Below are positions 20,048 to 20,313 of a DNA stretch of 20,313 nt, one piece after another (the first letter of the stretch is position 1; each line of letters opens with the position of its first letter). The notes beneath the pieces are model-generated. The model saw only the letters and a program-made list of their open reading frames with translations. It ran no database searches and was not told the DNA's origin. This DNA is from a virus: IMG/VR virus record IMGVR_UViG_3300046522_000430, positions 1-20,313 of that record; one strand, given 5' to 3'. The translations under genes and the position numbers were made by a program.

Positions 20048-20313
20048 GTGGAAAACCTTCTAAGCAAAATTGTTGGTCTGTCTAAAAAAGACGGAGCCAA
20101 ATCTGTTCTTAAATTTGCTGACCTCGTATCCAAGCTGGGTCTCAGCCAGGCACCAGTTGGCAGTGCTGTATACGAGGTATCTAAAATCCTCGTAGAGGCT
20201 GCCCGTGACTATGTGCAGGGACGCAACGAAAAGCGGATCGTTGAATTTCACCAAACCTTGCTCTCTAGAGAGGGAGTTTCTGATCAGGATATGACTCATG
20301 CTGAGCTTAGCAC
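20048..20313 (+). CDS. Accessory gene after gpG, 5' part only
   Basis: At least 88 residues, running off the window. GTG start at 20048 with GGGAG at 20037-20041; the ATG at 20046 in another frame stops after five codons. The visible protein (MENLLSKIVGLSKKDG, KFADLVSKLGLSQAPVGSAVYEVSKILVEAARDYVQG, NEKRIVEFHQTLLSREGVSDQDM) is helical and uses A/T-rich codons (AAA, TCT, GTT) unlike the head genes around it. No family recognised. In Pseudomonas Mu-like phages this site between gpG and the protease/scaffold gene carries variable cargo, including anti-CRISPR operons, which is why it deserves attention; the sequence itself does not identify it as one. Confidence 0.7.
   Translation, partial: MENLLSKIVGLSKKDGAKSVLKFADLVSKLGLSQAPVGSAVYEVSKILVEAARDYVQGRNEKRIVEFHQTLLSREGVSDQDMTHAELS

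Larger units (their letters stand above)
949..20313. mobile_element. Mu-like transposable prophage (B3/D3112 type), left half
   Basis: Gene order from left to right: repressor (leftward), Ner-like, DDE transposase, MuB-like ATPase, DUF3164, GemA, Mor, holin, transglycosylase, Rz/Rz1, TraR, gp26-like, gp27-like small terminase, gp28-like large terminase, gp29-like portal, gpF, gpG. This matches Mu-like phages of Pseudomonas. The order of the lysis cluster before the packaging genes and the small early genes fit the B3/D3112 branch better than coliphage Mu. No broken structural or replication gene is seen, so this half appears intact. Protease/scaffold, major capsid, tail genes and right end would lie beyond the window. 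Confidence 0.93.

Noticed and set aside
949-20313. CRISPR array, tRNA or rRNA genes
   Set aside because: No regularly spaced direct repeats with unique spacers and no cloverleaf or rRNA-like sequence noticed on either strand.

Overview
The window reads as Pseudomonas chromosome, probably of the P. fluorescens group, carrying the left half of a Mu-like (B3/D3112-type) transposable prophage. Host DNA fills about positions 1-948: a UbiT-like ubiquinone accessory gene, a dispersed Pseudomonas intergenic repeat, and a REP/REPIN palindrome of the GTGGGAGCGGGCTTGCTCGCGAA type. The second REP arm breaks off after 948, and the next bases start with TG. I therefore place the prophage left end at 949 with a predicted 5-bp target duplication GCAAG. 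The right end lies outside the window.

The prophage layout is classic. First come transposase end sites and a leftward S24-type repressor (1199-1855), then a shared operator region with repeated TTTCGCTTTACC / AAAGCGAAA sites overlapping a rightward early promoter. The early operon runs from a Ner-like regulator (2098) through a DDE transposase (2878-4911), a MuB-like ATPase (4936-5655), small DNA-binding and unknown genes, DUF3164, DUF2786 and GemA to a Mor-type activator (10162-10599). I see no Gam homologue. After an exported cargo protein (10622) comes the lysis cluster: holin, lytic transglycosylase, and Rz with a nested Rz1. A TraR zinc protein and the packaging/head genes follow: gp26-like, small terminase, large terminase, portal, MuF with a C-terminal PBECR2 nuclease-like domain, and gpG. 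The window ends inside an accessory gene just after gpG, the position that carries variable cargo (including anti-CRISPR operons) in Pseudomonas Mu-like phages.

The most striking feature is a pair of 70-nt elements at 8233-8302 and 9400-9469. Each has every core nucleotide of a hammerhead self-cleaving ribozyme in the permuted type II order: GAAA, stem III hairpin, UC cleavage site, stem I hairpin, CUGAUGA. They differ at 10 positions, all in stems or a loop, including two double compensatory changes in stem I. Both overlap the stop codon of the upstream gene in the same way, and together they bracket a two-gene cassette (8312-9404). Double cleavage would cut out a 1167-nt RNA whose ends could in principle be joined into a circle that rebuilds a ribozyme.

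A second theme is cargo with its own control. A leftward gene (17638-17994) sits inside the rightward head operon with its own sigma70-like promoter, next to a MuF toxin-like fusion. The post-gpG gene is preceded by a long inverted repeat.
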